Source of the DNA: CBDCRK01 sp965220955
GTDB lineage: Bacteria; Desulfobacterota; Binatia; Bin18; CBDCRK01
Length of the DNA: 37,067 nt
Direction: 5' to 3'
Assembly: GCA_965220955.1 (NCBI GenBank)
Contig: CBDCRK010000031.1
Span: 1-37,067 of the forward strand
How positions within the stretch are numbered: the stretch's first letter is position 1; every line of letters starts with the position of its first letter. Below, piece after piece: positions 25,470 through 33,661 of the stretch. Below the pieces are notes generated by a model. It saw nothing but the letters and a program-made list of their open reading frames with translations. It was not told the DNA's origin and ran no database searches. A program made the translations under genes and the position numbers.

Positions 25470-26297
25470 ATGAAAACAGAATTTTTTGCCAATCCAAAAC
25501 CGCGCATCTTTGCTCACCGAGGGGCAAGTGGAGAAGCACCGGAGAATACGCTTTCTGCCTTTCGCTTGGCCCTGGAGCGAGGGATGCCTTATGCCGAGCT
25601 TGACGTCCACTCTAGCCGCGATGGACATATTATGGTTATCCATGATGCCGAGCTGGAGCGGACCACCAATGGAAAGGGCAGGGTGTATGACTACATCCTT
25701 GAAGAACTTAAACGGCTAGACGCCGGCTATCAGTTTTCTCCCGATGAGGGCAAAACGCATCCTTTTCGGGGGGCCGGGGTTGCCCTATCAACTCTGGAGG
25801 AGGTTCTTACTGCCTGCCCCGGGATGAAGTTCGTGATCGAGATTAAACAGACCGAGCCACCCATAGAGGAAGAGGTCATTGCCGTGGTGAGGAAGTGCAA
25901 ACGCGAAAAGGAGGTTGTCCTTGCCTCGGAGCACGATAGCGTTCTCCCGCAGGTGCGCCGGCTTGCCCCGGACCTAGCCACAAGCTTTTCCGCCGGAGAG
26001 GTGCGAGAGTTTATTGAGTGGGTTTACGGCGGGCAACCGCAAGACTACCTCCCTCCGGCTTCTGCCCTGCAGATTCCCCCAGAGTATCAGGGTATTCCCT
26101 TGGTAACTGAGGAGACAGTAGCTAAGGCCCACGCTCTTGGCGTTGAGATCCATGTCTGGACCATCAATGATCCGCTGGAGATGGAACGCCTCCTTAATCT
26201 GGGGGTGGACGGGATTATGTCGGACTGGTCAGAGCGGCTGAAGAAGACAGTAGAGGAGTGGCTGCGTTCACGCTATAAATGCCGACTAAAACCGTAA
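25470..26297 (+). CDS. Glycerophosphodiester phosphodiesterase
   Basis: 275 residues of the GDPD family. The catalytic residues are H16-R17 (FAHRGASGEAPENT), E43 and D45 (YAELDVH), and H58-D59 (VIHDAELERTTNG). Later landmarks are FVIEIK and, at the C-terminus, VWTINDPLEMERLLNLGVDGIMSD. It cleaves glycerophosphodiesters to glycerol-3-phosphate and an alcohol, in phospholipid turnover. There is no signal peptide, so it is probably cytosolic. GAGG lies about 10 bases before the ATG. The fmdB-like gene follows 14 bases later. Confidence 0.93.
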   Translation: MKTEFFANPKPRIFAHRGASGEAPENTLSAFRLALERGMPYAELDVHSSRDGHIMVIHDAELERTTNGKGRVYDYILEELKRLDAGYQFSPDEGKTHPFRGAGVALSTLEEVLTACPGMKFVIEIKQTEPPIEEEVIAVVRKCKREKEVVLASEHDSVLPQVRRLAPDLATSFSAGEVREFIEWVYGGQPQDYLPPASALQIPPEYQGIPLVTEETVAKAHALGVEIHVWTINDPLEMERLLNLGVDGIMSDWSERLKKTVEEWLRSRYKCRLKP

Positions 26298-26311
26298 GTG
26301 AGGTCTATATT

Positions 26312-26690
26312 ATGCCTATCTACGAATACCGCTGCCAGAAATGTGGGAAAAGAGTGTCGGTTCTGACCCTGAGAATTAGTGAAGAAGCGAATCCAAAGTG
26401 CGATCGCTGTGGGAGCAAGCGTCTTCAGCGCCTTATGTCCCGCTTTGCTACGGTAAAAATCTGACGAGGCCCGGCTTGAGTCCCTTGCTGATCCCAGCAG
26501 TTTATCCGGCCTGGACGAGAACGACCCCAAGAGCATGGCCCGCTGGATGCGTAAAATGGGCAAGGAGATGGGAGAGGACTTTGCCGGAGAGGAGTTCGAC
26601 CAGATGGTCGACCAGATGGAGGCTGGTAACATGCCGGAGGAGGGGGGCGGTGACATGGGAGGTGGGGGGTTAGGGAATGACCTGGACTAG
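26312..26690 (+). pseudogene. FmdB-type zinc-ribbon protein, frameshifted
   Basis: From ATG 26312 the reading MPIYEYRCQKCGKRVSVLTL, then CDRCGSKRLQRLMSRFA, gives the FmdB zinc ribbon with two CxxC pairs. The frame ends at TGA 26462-26464 after 50 residues. With one A fewer in the A5 run at 26455-26459, the frame would go on as SDEARLESLADPSSL, then DENDPKSMARWMRKMGKEMG and EEFDQMVDQMEAGNMPEEGG, to TAG 26688-26690. That is the usual long form of this protein (about 125 residues). It is either a real frameshift, slippage on the A run, or a sequence error. The end overlaps the convergent ispF stop by a few bases. Confidence 0.8.
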
Positions 26691-27169
26691 TCGGCTTTTT
26701 CCAGGAGCACCACCGCTGTTGCCTCCAGGCCTTCTTCTCTGCCTATAAACCCCATTTTTTCTCCGGTTGTGGCCTTAATATTCACGTCCTGGGAATCAAC
26801 TCCCATTACCCCAGCAACCCTTTCCTGCATGGTGCCTCGGTAAGGGGCAAGCTTGGGCTTTTCTGCTAAGACCGTCACGTCGGCATTAATCACTCGATAC
26901 CCCTTCTCTCCCACCAGGGCGGCTACACTGTGCAGAAGTTCTAAGCTAGAAGCATCTTTGTAGCGGGGGTCGCTGTCGGGGAAATGTTGCCCTATATCTC
27001 CCTCCCCCAGCGCCCCAAGAAGCGCATTGCACAAAGCGTGGCACACCACATCGGCGTCCGAGTGACCCAGGAGCCCCTTCTCCCAAGGAATCTCTACCCC
27101 ACCAAGAATGAGACGGTGGCCTGCAACCAAGCGGTGCCGGTCTATCCCCTGACCGATCCGATAACTCAT
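26687..27169 (-). CDS. ispF: 2-C-methyl-D-erythritol 2,4-cyclodiphosphate synthase
   Basis: 160 residues, standard IspF length. The metal site GxDxH is GIDRHRL (D10, H12). HSDADVVCHALCNALLGALG supplies the third His and the trimer core, and FPDSDP and ATTGEKMGFIGREEG are conserved. IspF makes the cyclic diphosphate in the MEP isoprenoid pathway. The start ATG is 27167-27169. It is single here and convergent with the fmdB-like gene, the two stop codons overlapping. IspD, often adjacent, is not in the window. Confidence 0.97.
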   Translation of the reverse strand: MSYRIGQGIDRHRLVAGHRLILGGVEIPWEKGLLGHSDADVVCHALCNALLGALGEGDIGQHFPDSDPRYKDASSLELLHSVAALVGEKGYRVINADVTVLAEKPKLAPYRGTMQERVAGVMGVDSQDVNIKATTGEKMGFIGREEGLEATAVVLLEKAD

Positions 27170-27254
27170 AGCCGTCTATCCTACCGGGGACTTGCCTGGG
27201 ACAAAAGGGCCCGACAGCTACCGCATTTTCTATAGGAAAATCCTGCTGGGTGTA

Positions 27255-27284
27255 TTGACAAGGAACAGAAAGAAAAGCTAGAAA
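27255..27284 (+). promoter_or_regulatory. Candidate promoter of the DAHP-synthase-like operon
   Basis: TTGACA (27255-27260), a perfect -35 box, is followed after 18 bases by TAGAAA (27279-27284), a 4-of-6 -10 box. A leader of about 160 bases would contain the 26-base palindrome at 27352-27377. Confidence 0.45.
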
Positions 27285-27351
27285 TATAGCTTCTATGGTA
27301 GTCCAAGCCCAGTCATATTCCTACCTTTTAGGCCGTTTTGGATTTGCTTTC

Positions 27352-27377
27352 TATTTTGCCCCCTAGGGGGCAAAATA
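27352..27377. repeat. Perfect 26-base palindrome in leader of DAHP-synthase-like gene
   Basis: TATTTTGCCCCCT (27352-27364) is followed at once by its exact reverse complement AGGGGGCAAAATA (27365-27377). As RNA it would form an 11-bp stem with a CTAG loop; as DNA it could bind a dimeric regulator. It is 77 bases upstream of ATG 27454 and is followed by ATTTCC rather than a long T tract. Attenuator, operator or terminator of an upstream transcript are all possible. Confidence 0.75.
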
Positions 27378-27453
27378 TTTCCTTAACACATTTACATTCT
27401 TTTTCTGTTTTTCCCTTCTAAGATTTTTTGCGGGTAGTGCGGAGGTTTATATC

Positions 27454-28605
27454 ATGATTATCAAAATGTCTCGTATAGCGACACCTGAGGAAGTCGCGGC
27501 CATTGAGGCTCAACTCCACGATTGGGGATACAAAACTGGTAAGATGGTAGGTGAAGAGATCACTCTCATTGGTGTCTATGGCGACATTACCCGTCTGCCA
27601 GTGAGCGAAGTTGAGGTAATGGCCGGTGTTGAAACTCTCATTCCTATCTCCCGTGCTTATAAACGAGTCGCGCAAAAGGGCAGTCCCGGCAACCTTATTC
27701 ATCACACCGTACAGATCGGAAATGTAGAGGCTGGCGGAGATGAACTTACGGTCATTGCCGGTCCTTGTTCGGTAGAGGGTGAAGCCCAGATCATGGAGGC
27801 CGCCCGTATGGTCAAAGAGGCTGGGGTCCAGGCTCTCCGTGGTGGGGTAGTCAAGTACCGCTCAAGCCCCTACAGTGGTTGGGAGGGTATTGGTTCCAGC
27901 TCTGAAGAGGCGCTGAGAAATGGGCTACAACTCATTGTCAAGGCGGGTAGAGAGTTTGACCTGCCAACGGTGGTGGAGATCCTTGACCCCACTGATGTCC
28001 CTATCTATGAAGACATGGGGGTGGACTGTTTTCAGGTGGGAGAGCCCAACAGTAAGAACCAGGCACTGCTTAACCGGTTGCGGGACACCCCGCTGCCGGT
28101 GATTCACAAGCGGGGTAACTCCCTGGATATCGAAGCCTACCTGCTGTGGGTAGAGCGGGTGATGTCTGCGGGGAAAGAGAACATAATCCTTTGCGAGCGA
28201 GGCATTGCCAGCTGTAACCGCTACACAAGAAACACCCTGGACGTGGGCGGTATTGCGGCTTTCTACTATCAGCTTTCTTGTTTGCCGGTGGCCGTGGATG
28301 CCTCTCATGGTACGGGTCTCCGGGACCTGGTACACCCTATGACCTTGGCGGGAATCCTGGCTGGAGCTTCGGTGGTTCTGGTTGAGGCCCACCCCAACCC
28401 TCTGATTGCCAAGTCCGACGGGTTTCAGGGACTCTTTCCCGAACAACTCTGCAATCTTCTCATTGCCTGCCGGGAAGTTTGGGCGCTACGCCGGCGGCTT
28501 GATGAACTATACATTCCCACGGGGTTGTTGGAACGAGAATACGAGAAGCGCATTCCCCATGACCGCAAGTGGTTCTTTAGTGATGGAGGTGAGGCCAGAA
28601 CTTAA
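27454..28605 (+). CDS. DAHP synthase-like protein (type I beta), divergent active site
   Basis: 383 residues: an N-terminal ferredoxin-like domain (1-75) fused to the barrel, as in AroF-type 3-deoxy-7-phosphoheptulonate synthases. Retained: AGPCSVE with Cys105, K134 and R136 (KYRSSPYS), KRG at 219-221, DASHGTG with His285, and VEAHPNP. Changed: the usual KPRTSPYSFQG is KYRSSPYSGWEG. The usual IGARNMQN, whose Arg contacts the PEP phosphate, is VGEPNSKN (195-202). CERGIRTFE is CERGIASCN. It may therefore be a weakly orthodox DAHP synthase or an enzyme with another PEP-aldol substrate. GGAGG lies 8 bases before the ATG. Its TAA touches the ATG of the next gene. Confidence 0.82.
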   Translation: MIIKMSRIATPEEVAAIEAQLHDWGYKTGKMVGEEITLIGVYGDITRLPVSEVEVMAGVETLIPISRAYKRVAQKGSPGNLIHHTVQIGNVEAGGDELTVIAGPCSVEGEAQIMEAARMVKEAGVQALRGGVVKYRSSPYSGWEGIGSSSEEALRNGLQLIVKAGREFDLPTVVEILDPTDVPIYEDMGVDCFQVGEPNSKNQALLNRLRDTPLPVIHKRGNSLDIEAYLLWVERVMSAGKENIILCERGIASCNRYTRNTLDVGGIAAFYYQLSCLPVAVDASHGTGLRDLVHPMTLAGILAGASVVLVEAHPNPLIAKSDGFQGLFPEQLCNLLIACREVWALRRRLDELYIPTGLLEREYEKRIPHDRKWFFSDGGEART

Positions 28606-29541
28606 ATGGAGACCTCTTCATCTCTTCCAGTGATGAGACCTCCCAGGCTCTGCCTTGGTGACACCATTGGCATTGTTGCGCCAGCGGCTGCGGTAGAGGC
28701 CGAGACGGTAAGAAGGGGACAGCGAGTTCTGGAAGAGATGGGGTTTTGCACTAAGCTGGGGGAAGGAGTGTTCTCCCATCATCGCTACCTGGCCGGTCCT
28801 GATGCCGGACGGGCAGCAGAGCTTCATGTTATGTTTCAGGACCCAGAGATCAAGGGTATTATCTGCGCCCGGGCAGGCTATGGCTCAGGCCGTCTCCTGC
28901 CTCTGCTCGACTTTTCTGCCCTCCAACGCGTCCCTAAAGTGTTTATTGGTTACAGTGATGCAACCCTCCTCCTTAACTCATTTGTCCAGAGGGCGGGGTT
29001 TGTCTCTTTCCATGGTCCCATGGTAGCAGAAGAGTTTGCTAACGGACTCTCTTTGCGAGCCCGTGACCATTTACTGCGCCTGGTAACGGAGGGAAAGGGA
29101 GAAACAGAGCTGGCCTTCTCTCATGCCGTAAAGCCGGGAAAAGGTGAGGGTCGGCTTCTAGGCGGTTGCCTCTCGGTCTTGGTGACTACACTGGGAACTC
29201 CTTTTGCCCTGAATACCGCAGACGCGGTTTTGTTCCTCGAAGACGTGGGTGAAAAACCTTATCGTATTGATCGCATGCTGACCCACCTGAAACAGGCAGG
29301 TAAGCTGGACCGTCTGCGGGGTGTTGTTTTTGGTGAGATGGCCAGGTGTTGGGGAGAGACGAATGATCCGACCGAGCTTCTGGCCATTATTGCGGAGGCC
29401 TTTGCTGAGTATGACTATCCGATTGGATTTGGTCTTCCGGCCGGGCATGGTAACGAGAACCTGACCCTCCCGCTAGGTACCCGAGTTCGGCTGGACGGGC
29501 ACCGCCGGTGCCTTGTTTTCTTGGAACCAGCGGTGGAATAA
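28606..29541 (+). CDS. ldcA: LD-carboxypeptidase (S66 family)
   Basis: 311 residues of the murein tetrapeptide carboxypeptidase family. The nucleophile Ser117 is in FIGYSDATLLLN. The acidic partner is in LFLEDVGEKPYRIDRML and the His is in GLPAGHGNENLTLPLG. It removes the terminal D-Ala from L,D-linked tetrapeptides during peptidoglycan recycling, in the cytosol. It starts at ATG 28606 directly after the DAHP-like stop codon, so translation is probably coupled. It is followed after 3 bases by a serine hydrolase and then mpl, together a muropeptide-recycling set. Confidence 0.93.
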   Translation: METSSSLPVMRPPRLCLGDTIGIVAPAAAVEAETVRRGQRVLEEMGFCTKLGEGVFSHHRYLAGPDAGRAAELHVMFQDPEIKGIICARAGYGSGRLLPLLDFSALQRVPKVFIGYSDATLLLNSFVQRAGFVSFHGPMVAEEFANGLSLRARDHLLRLVTEGKGETELAFSHAVKPGKGEGRLLGGCLSVLVTTLGTPFALNTADAVLFLEDVGEKPYRIDRMLTHLKQAGKLDRLRGVVFGEMARCWGETNDPTELLAIIAEAFAEYDYPIGFGLPAGHGNENLTLPLGTRVRLDGHRRCLVFLEPAVE

Positions 29542-29544
29542 GAA

Positions 29545-30681
29545 GTGCCTGTGGACTTCTCGGCAGTGGAAAAAGGAATGATCGGGGCGGTAGAGGAGGG
29601 GGTCTTTCCTGGGGCGGTGCTGTTGGTGAATAAAGAAAGCCGGGTGCTCTACTGCCGGGCGTTTGGCTGCCGTAGCCTTGAGCCCACTCGCTTGCCCCTG
29701 GATGAAGAGACCATCTTTGATCTGGCTTCACTGACCAAGCCGCTTGCCACCACCGTGGCCTTTATGCTGATGGTTAAAGAAAAAAAGGTTCAGCTCGAGG
29801 ATCGGGTTGCACGTTTTCTGCCGAATTTCGGTGTCTATGGGAAAAGCTCTATCACCTTCCGCCAACTTCTCGCCCACTGCTCCGGGCTACCTGCCTGGCG
29901 GTCCTACTACCAAGAGGTTGTCCAACAGGAGCAAGCAGGAAATATAAATTTTCTGGGCAGCCGCACGGCCAGGAGGTTCGTCTACCGCCGGATTCACCAG
30001 GAAAAGCTTGAGGTTACTCCTGGACAGAAAACCATCTATAGCGATATTGGTTTTATGCTGCTGGGAGAGATAATCGAGGAGGTCAGTGGTATTGGGTTGG
30101 ACCAATACTGTCAGGAGAAGATCTTTTGCCCCCTGGGGTTGTCTCGCACTTTTTTTGTCAATCTGGAAACTGTACAGCCAGCCAGTCTTAAACTAGTCCA
30201 AGAAATGTTTGCTGCTACTGAGTTGTGCCTATGGCGTCAACAGGTGCTCTGCGGTGAAGTACACGACGACAATGCTTATGCCATGGGTGGAGTGGTAGGC
30301 CACGCTGGTCTTTTTGCCTCTATCCAAGATGTTGACCGCTTGGTGACCGTCCTGGTGGAGTGCTACCAGGGGAAGAGTGCCTTTCTTCCGGCCGCTCTTG
30401 TGCAAGAGTTCTGGACGCGGGAGGGCACGGTTCCGGAATCGACCAGGGCCTTAGGCTGGGATACACCGTCGGAGGCCGGCTCAAGCTCTGGTCTACACTT
30501 TTCTCCCCACTCGGTCGGTCACCTTGGCTTTACCGGCACCTCGGTGTGGATTGACCTGGAAAAGGGTATCCACGTCATTTTGCTCAGCAACCGTGTTCAT
30601 CCCCGGCGGGATAACTATAAGATCCAGGGCTTTCGGCCCCTTATCCACAATCTGGCAATGGAGGCGGCGCTGGCCGGATAG
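29545..30681 (+). CDS. Serine hydrolase, beta-lactamase class C fold
   Basis: 378 residues, starting at GTG 29545, 3 bases after the ldcA stop. The SxxK motif is SLTK (62-65), the second motif is YSD (165-167, in KTIYSDIGFMLLGEIIEE), and HLGFTGTS near residue 330 is the third. No signal peptide is visible, so it is probably cytosolic and not a classical beta-lactamase. Position between ldcA and mpl suggests action on recycled muropeptides or D-amino-acid amides (inference). Esterase activity is the main alternative. The stop is 3 bases before the mpl ATG. Confidence 0.88.
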   Translation: MPVDFSAVEKGMIGAVEEGVFPGAVLLVNKESRVLYCRAFGCRSLEPTRLPLDEETIFDLASLTKPLATTVAFMLMVKEKKVQLEDRVARFLPNFGVYGKSSITFRQLLAHCSGLPAWRSYYQEVVQQEQAGNINFLGSRTARRFVYRRIHQEKLEVTPGQKTIYSDIGFMLLGEIIEEVSGIGLDQYCQEKIFCPLGLSRTFFVNLETVQPASLKLVQEMFAATELCLWRQQVLCGEVHDDNAYAMGGVVGHAGLFASIQDVDRLVTVLVECYQGKSAFLPAALVQEFWTREGTVPESTRALGWDTPSEAGSSSGLHFSPHSVGHLGFTGTSVWIDLEKGIHVILLSNRVHPRRDNYKIQGFRPLIHNLAMEAALAG

Positions 30682-30684
30682 TCC

Positions 30685-32178
30685 ATGTCTGAGAAAGCAG
30701 CCCTTTCGACCCTTCGACTAAGCTCAGAACAGGCTAGGTTCAGGACAGGCTTCGACCTTAGTAGAGTTCGCCACATTCACCTTATTGCCCTAGGCGGTGT
30801 GGGCATGGCCTCTCTGGCAGCTATGCTTAAAGAAGAAGGCTATCAGGTTACTGGTTCAGATCAAGGCGTGTACCCGCCGATGAGTGATTTTCTGGCCAGG
30901 ACCGGGATCTCTTTCATGCAAAGATATTGTCCTGAGAATTTATCCCCCACGCCAGATCTTGTTATTGTTGGTAATGCTCTTTCCCGTACTAACCCCGAGA
31001 TCCAGGCACTATTGGAGAGCCCTATTCCCTACCTCTCCTTTCCCCAGGCGCTTGCCTGGTTTTTTCTTGCTGGCAAGCGCTCTATTGTGGTCGCGGGCAC
31101 CCACGGTAAAACTACTACCACGTCTATGCTTGCCTGGGTACTGGAGAGAGCTGGGAGAGATCCTGGCTTTCTGGTCGGCGGACTTAGCCGCAATTTTCAG
31201 CGGGGATACAAGCTTGGTGGCGGGGAGTTTTTTGTGGTCGAGGGAGACGAGTACGATTCTGCCTTTTTTGACAAAGGACCAAAATTTTTACACTACCAGC
31301 CCCAGGCAGTCCTGCTCAACGCTGTTGAGTTTGACCACGCCGATATTTACCGGGACCTTGAGCAAGTGAAAGGCGCATTTCACCGGCTCCTTGAAATTTT
31401 ACCGGTTCACGCTCCCCTCCTGGTGTGCAGCGATTCTCCCTTTGCCCTTGACGTAGTGCAGGCCTCCGGTCATTCCTTCTCCACCTTTGGCCTTAATGAC
31501 TCAGCTGCATGGCAGGTGCGAGAGGTTCGAGATGACGGTAGACAGACATGTTTTACCGTCTGCCATCAAGGAAGAGAAATTGGTTCTTTTGTCTTGTCCC
31601 TAATGGGTCGGATGAATGTGAGCAACGCCCTGGGGGTGATTGCTTTGACCACAGAGTTGGGGCTCTCAGCAGAACAAATTGCTCCTGGCCTGGAGAGTTT
31701 TCTTGGCGTAGAGCGACGGCAGGAGCTGGTTGGGGAGGTGGATGGTATTACCATTATTGACGACTTTGCTCACCATCCTACTGCCGTGGGCGTGACCATT
31801 GAAGCAGTGCGCTCTCGTTATCCCAAGCGGCGTTTATGGGCGGTCTTTGAACCGCGCTCCAACACCTGCCGGAGGCGAGTTTTCCAAAAGGACTTGGTGG
31901 CCTCTTTCTCACTGGCCGACCTGGTTGTTATTGGCCCAGTCTACACCAAGCCACAAGATCAGCTTGCGGCTGCCGATCTGTTCTCTCCAGCAGAGTTAGC
32001 CGCTGATTTGCAGGCGGCGGGCAAGGAGACCCATGCCGGAGAAGGGGTCGAAGAGATTTGCTCCTGCATTGTCCAGGCCTCTCAGTCTGGCGATGTGGTT
32101 CTGATCATGTCCAACGGCGCCTTTGGCGGGCTACCAAGAAAGCTTCTGGCAGCACTACGTGAGAAGCGAATATCCTAA
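30685..32178 (+). CDS. mpl: UDP-MurNAc:L-Ala-gamma-D-Glu-meso-DAP ligase
   Basis: 497 residues. The Mur-ligase N-domain starts with HIHLIALGGVGMASLAAMLK (residues 30-49), the ATP loop GTHGKTTTT is at 138-146, and EGDEYDSAFFDKGPKF is the Mpl-specific block. DDFAHHPTAV and FEPRSNT follow. Mpl reattaches recycled murein tripeptide to UDP-MurNAc in the cytosol. About 26 residues precede the normal start. They are coded largely by a REP-like repeat (30701-30757), yet no start codon lies between it and the family block, so ATG 30685 is kept. The ATG is 3 bases after the hydrolase stop. Confidence 0.95.
   Translation: MSEKAALSTLRLSSEQARFRTGFDLSRVRHIHLIALGGVGMASLAAMLKEEGYQVTGSDQGVYPPMSDFLARTGISFMQRYCPENLSPTPDLVIVGNALSRTNPEIQALLESPIPYLSFPQALAWFFLAGKRSIVVAGTHGKTTTTSMLAWVLERAGRDPGFLVGGLSRNFQRGYKLGGGEFFVVEGDEYDSAFFDKGPKFLHYQPQAVLLNAVEFDHADIYRDLEQVKGAFHRLLEILPVHAPLLVCSDSPFALDVVQASGHSFSTFGLNDSAAWQVREVRDDGRQTCFTVCHQGREIGSFVLSLMGRMNVSNALGVIALTTELGLSAEQIAPGLESFLGVERRQELVGEVDGITIIDDFAHHPTAVGVTIEAVRSRYPKRRLWAVFEPRSNTCRRRVFQKDLVASFSLADLVVIGPVYTKPQDQLAAADLFSPAELAADLQAAGKETHAGEGVEEICSCIVQASQSGDVVLIMSNGAFGGLPRKLLAALREKRIS
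30701..30757 (+). repeat. REP-like repeat inside the mpl 5' coding region
   Basis: The stretch contains CCCTTCGACTAAGCTCAG, then AACAGGCT, GTTCAGGACAGGC and TTCGACC. This is the wording of a short interspersed repeat (TTCGAC...GCTCAGGACAGGC) that I know from many environmental bacterial genomes, usually between genes. Here it is read in frame and encodes residues about 6-24 of Mpl. Confidence 0.65.
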
Positions 32179-32733
32179 GTTCATCCATCTTCCGCCAAAT
32201 CTTCTAGATGCCGATAGATGCCGACCAGAGGCCGAGTTGATTTTGGCTCTCTGTCATTGGCGTGTTGTGCCGAAGAGCGATATAGGGTCCCGTCTCAACG
32301 GAATTTCCTAGTTTAAGAGATATAAGTTTTTAACGCGGCAACTTTCCTGGTTGCCACACGCCTATGTTGACAGCCTTTCTCACGTCCGTCAGAATTCCTT
32401 CCGTACCAATCTGGCAAAGAACCCGCTGAGTCGGGTCCTCTGCTGAATACAACAGTCACGCTCAGGTATGGGAGTAGCTACCCATGCCGTGGCGAATAGG
32501 TAGGACTTCACTCCATTCTTTGCTGTGATTGGTACACGGCCCGGCATCCTCGCCCAGGCCTCTCATCATTACAACACAAAAAGGAGGAAAAGGATGGAAA
32601 AACACAGAGGTATGACCGCCGCTTTTGTTTTCTTCTGTATGACATGGAATGGGTGGTGGATGGATGGTAAATGTGTTAGAGGGCAGGCAGCATTTTTCAC
32701 GAATTGGCTCAAACGCGCTTTCCCGAGGTTCCC
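32179..32733. other. 555-base region without a convincing gene
   Basis: No conserved protein is visible. One item stands out: AAGGAGG at 32581-32587 sits 6 bases before ATG 32594. That ATG opens a 106-codon frame starting MEKHRGMTAAFVFFCMTWNG, which runs into the next gene in another frame (to 32914). Its composition (Trp, Arg and Phe rich) does not look like a real protein beyond the overlap. A degenerate leader or dead small gene is likely. Confidence 0.4.
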
Positions 32734-33327
32734 ATGGACGTTCAACAATCAGAAGAATTGGCGGACTGGATCGATAGCAAGATACGGAATCTTGAAATTC
32801 TTGATGGTATACGCGCCCGATTTTCCGCAAGCTGCTTCGAGATGGTGCATGAGCATCACAGGAGTATCGCAATTCTCATTGCGCACTGTTTGTATGGTTC
32901 GGCTCTTGCGTTAGCGAGACCCACATATGAAGCGTTTGTCCGAGGAGTGTGGATATGGGAATGTGCCACCGAGAAGCAAATTCAGAAACTATTGAACGCA
33001 GATAAAATCGATTCATCTTTCAAGAGCTTAGTTTCAGATATAGAAAAAAAGGACAGAAATTTGGGACAAGTATTAAACAAGATAAGGGAAAAACACTGGA
33101 GCTCGCTCAGTAGTTTTACGCACACCGGCTTCCACCAAATAGCGCGTCGAAATACGCAGGAACACATCGAATCGAACTATGATAAACGCGAGATCGAACA
33201 CATAATCGGCTTCGCCGACGCATTAGCATTGCTAGCTGGTTTTAGGCTTGCTATCATAGCTGATAATAGCGATCTTGCCGCAGAGTTGGGGGAGAAGACA
33301 CGACAGTATGTAGACAAGACTCTGTAA
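32734..33327 (+). CDS. Helical protein of unknown function (DUF6988-like)
   Basis: 197 residues from ATG 32734 (GAGG 5 bases before; TTG 32704 is an in-frame alternative). It is all-helical, with two hydrophobic runs: HRSIAILIAHCLYGSALALA (about 40-60) and FADALALLAGFRLAIIADNS near the end. The central FVRGVWIWECATEKQI and SFTHTGFHQIARR resemble a family of small bacterial proteins of unknown role that I recall as DUF6988. Base composition is more A+T-rich than neighbours, so it may be acquired. No neighbour suggests a function. Confidence 0.65.
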   Translation: MDVQQSEELADWIDSKIRNLEILDGIRARFSASCFEMVHEHHRSIAILIAHCLYGSALALARPTYEAFVRGVWIWECATEKQIQKLLNADKIDSSFKSLVSDIEKKDRNLGQVLNKIREKHWSSLSSFTHTGFHQIARRNTQEHIESNYDKREIEHIIGFADALALLAGFRLAIIADNSDLAAELGEKTRQYVDKTL

Positions 33328-33661
33328 CTGACGAGCGCGAGACTGCGGCCCGTGACTCGCGCGGTGAGAGTAAGAATTTGTCTATGCAGACCTCAGTGAA
33401 CATTTATGCGGATAACAAGAAGATTCCCCTTTCATATATTCTTGATTCTCCTGACCTCACGGTCCCTATGACGGTCTGAGCGGTCAGGGTGATTTCGGTG
33501 ATAGTCAGGGGGGTACGGGTGGCTTCCAGAACGATAGTCTCTGCTGCGAGCCGCGACCACAGCGCGTCCGTCAAGCGCGATGGCTTCTCCGGCCTTCAAC
33601 TCTCTCCCCTTGAGCGTTTTTCCCTTAGTACTCTTTGAGGTGAGGTATTGAGGAGGAGCTG
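33328..33661. other. Gap with a possible minus-strand gene remnant
   Basis: On the minus strand, from about 33595 to a TAA at 33404-33406, a frame reads RPEKPSRLTDALWSRLAAET, IVLEATRTPLTITEITLTAQ, TVIGTVRSGESRIY. The alternating hydrophobic pattern is protein-like, but there is no ATG and no ribosome site. I do not recognise the family. It could be the tail of a broken gene. The last 60 bases carry a repeat also found after the FGE-like gene. Confidence 0.35.
33601..33657 (+). repeat. Upstream copy of a diverged direct repeat flanking the FGE-like gene
   Basis: TTGAGCGTTTTTCCCTTAG then CTTTGAGGTGAGGTATTGAG aligns by eye with the stretch after the gene at 34876-34930 (TAAGCGCTTTACCCTTTTAC, then CTTTGCGAGGGTGGGGTATT). 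The two copies suggest that the gene is one unit of a former tandem array of FGE-like genes with shared spacers. Confidence 0.45.

Noticed and set aside
32594..32914. A frame with a strong ribosome site (MEKHRGMT...) as a gene
   Set aside because: Two thirds overlap the DUF6988-like gene in another frame, with odd composition; noted only in the gap entry.
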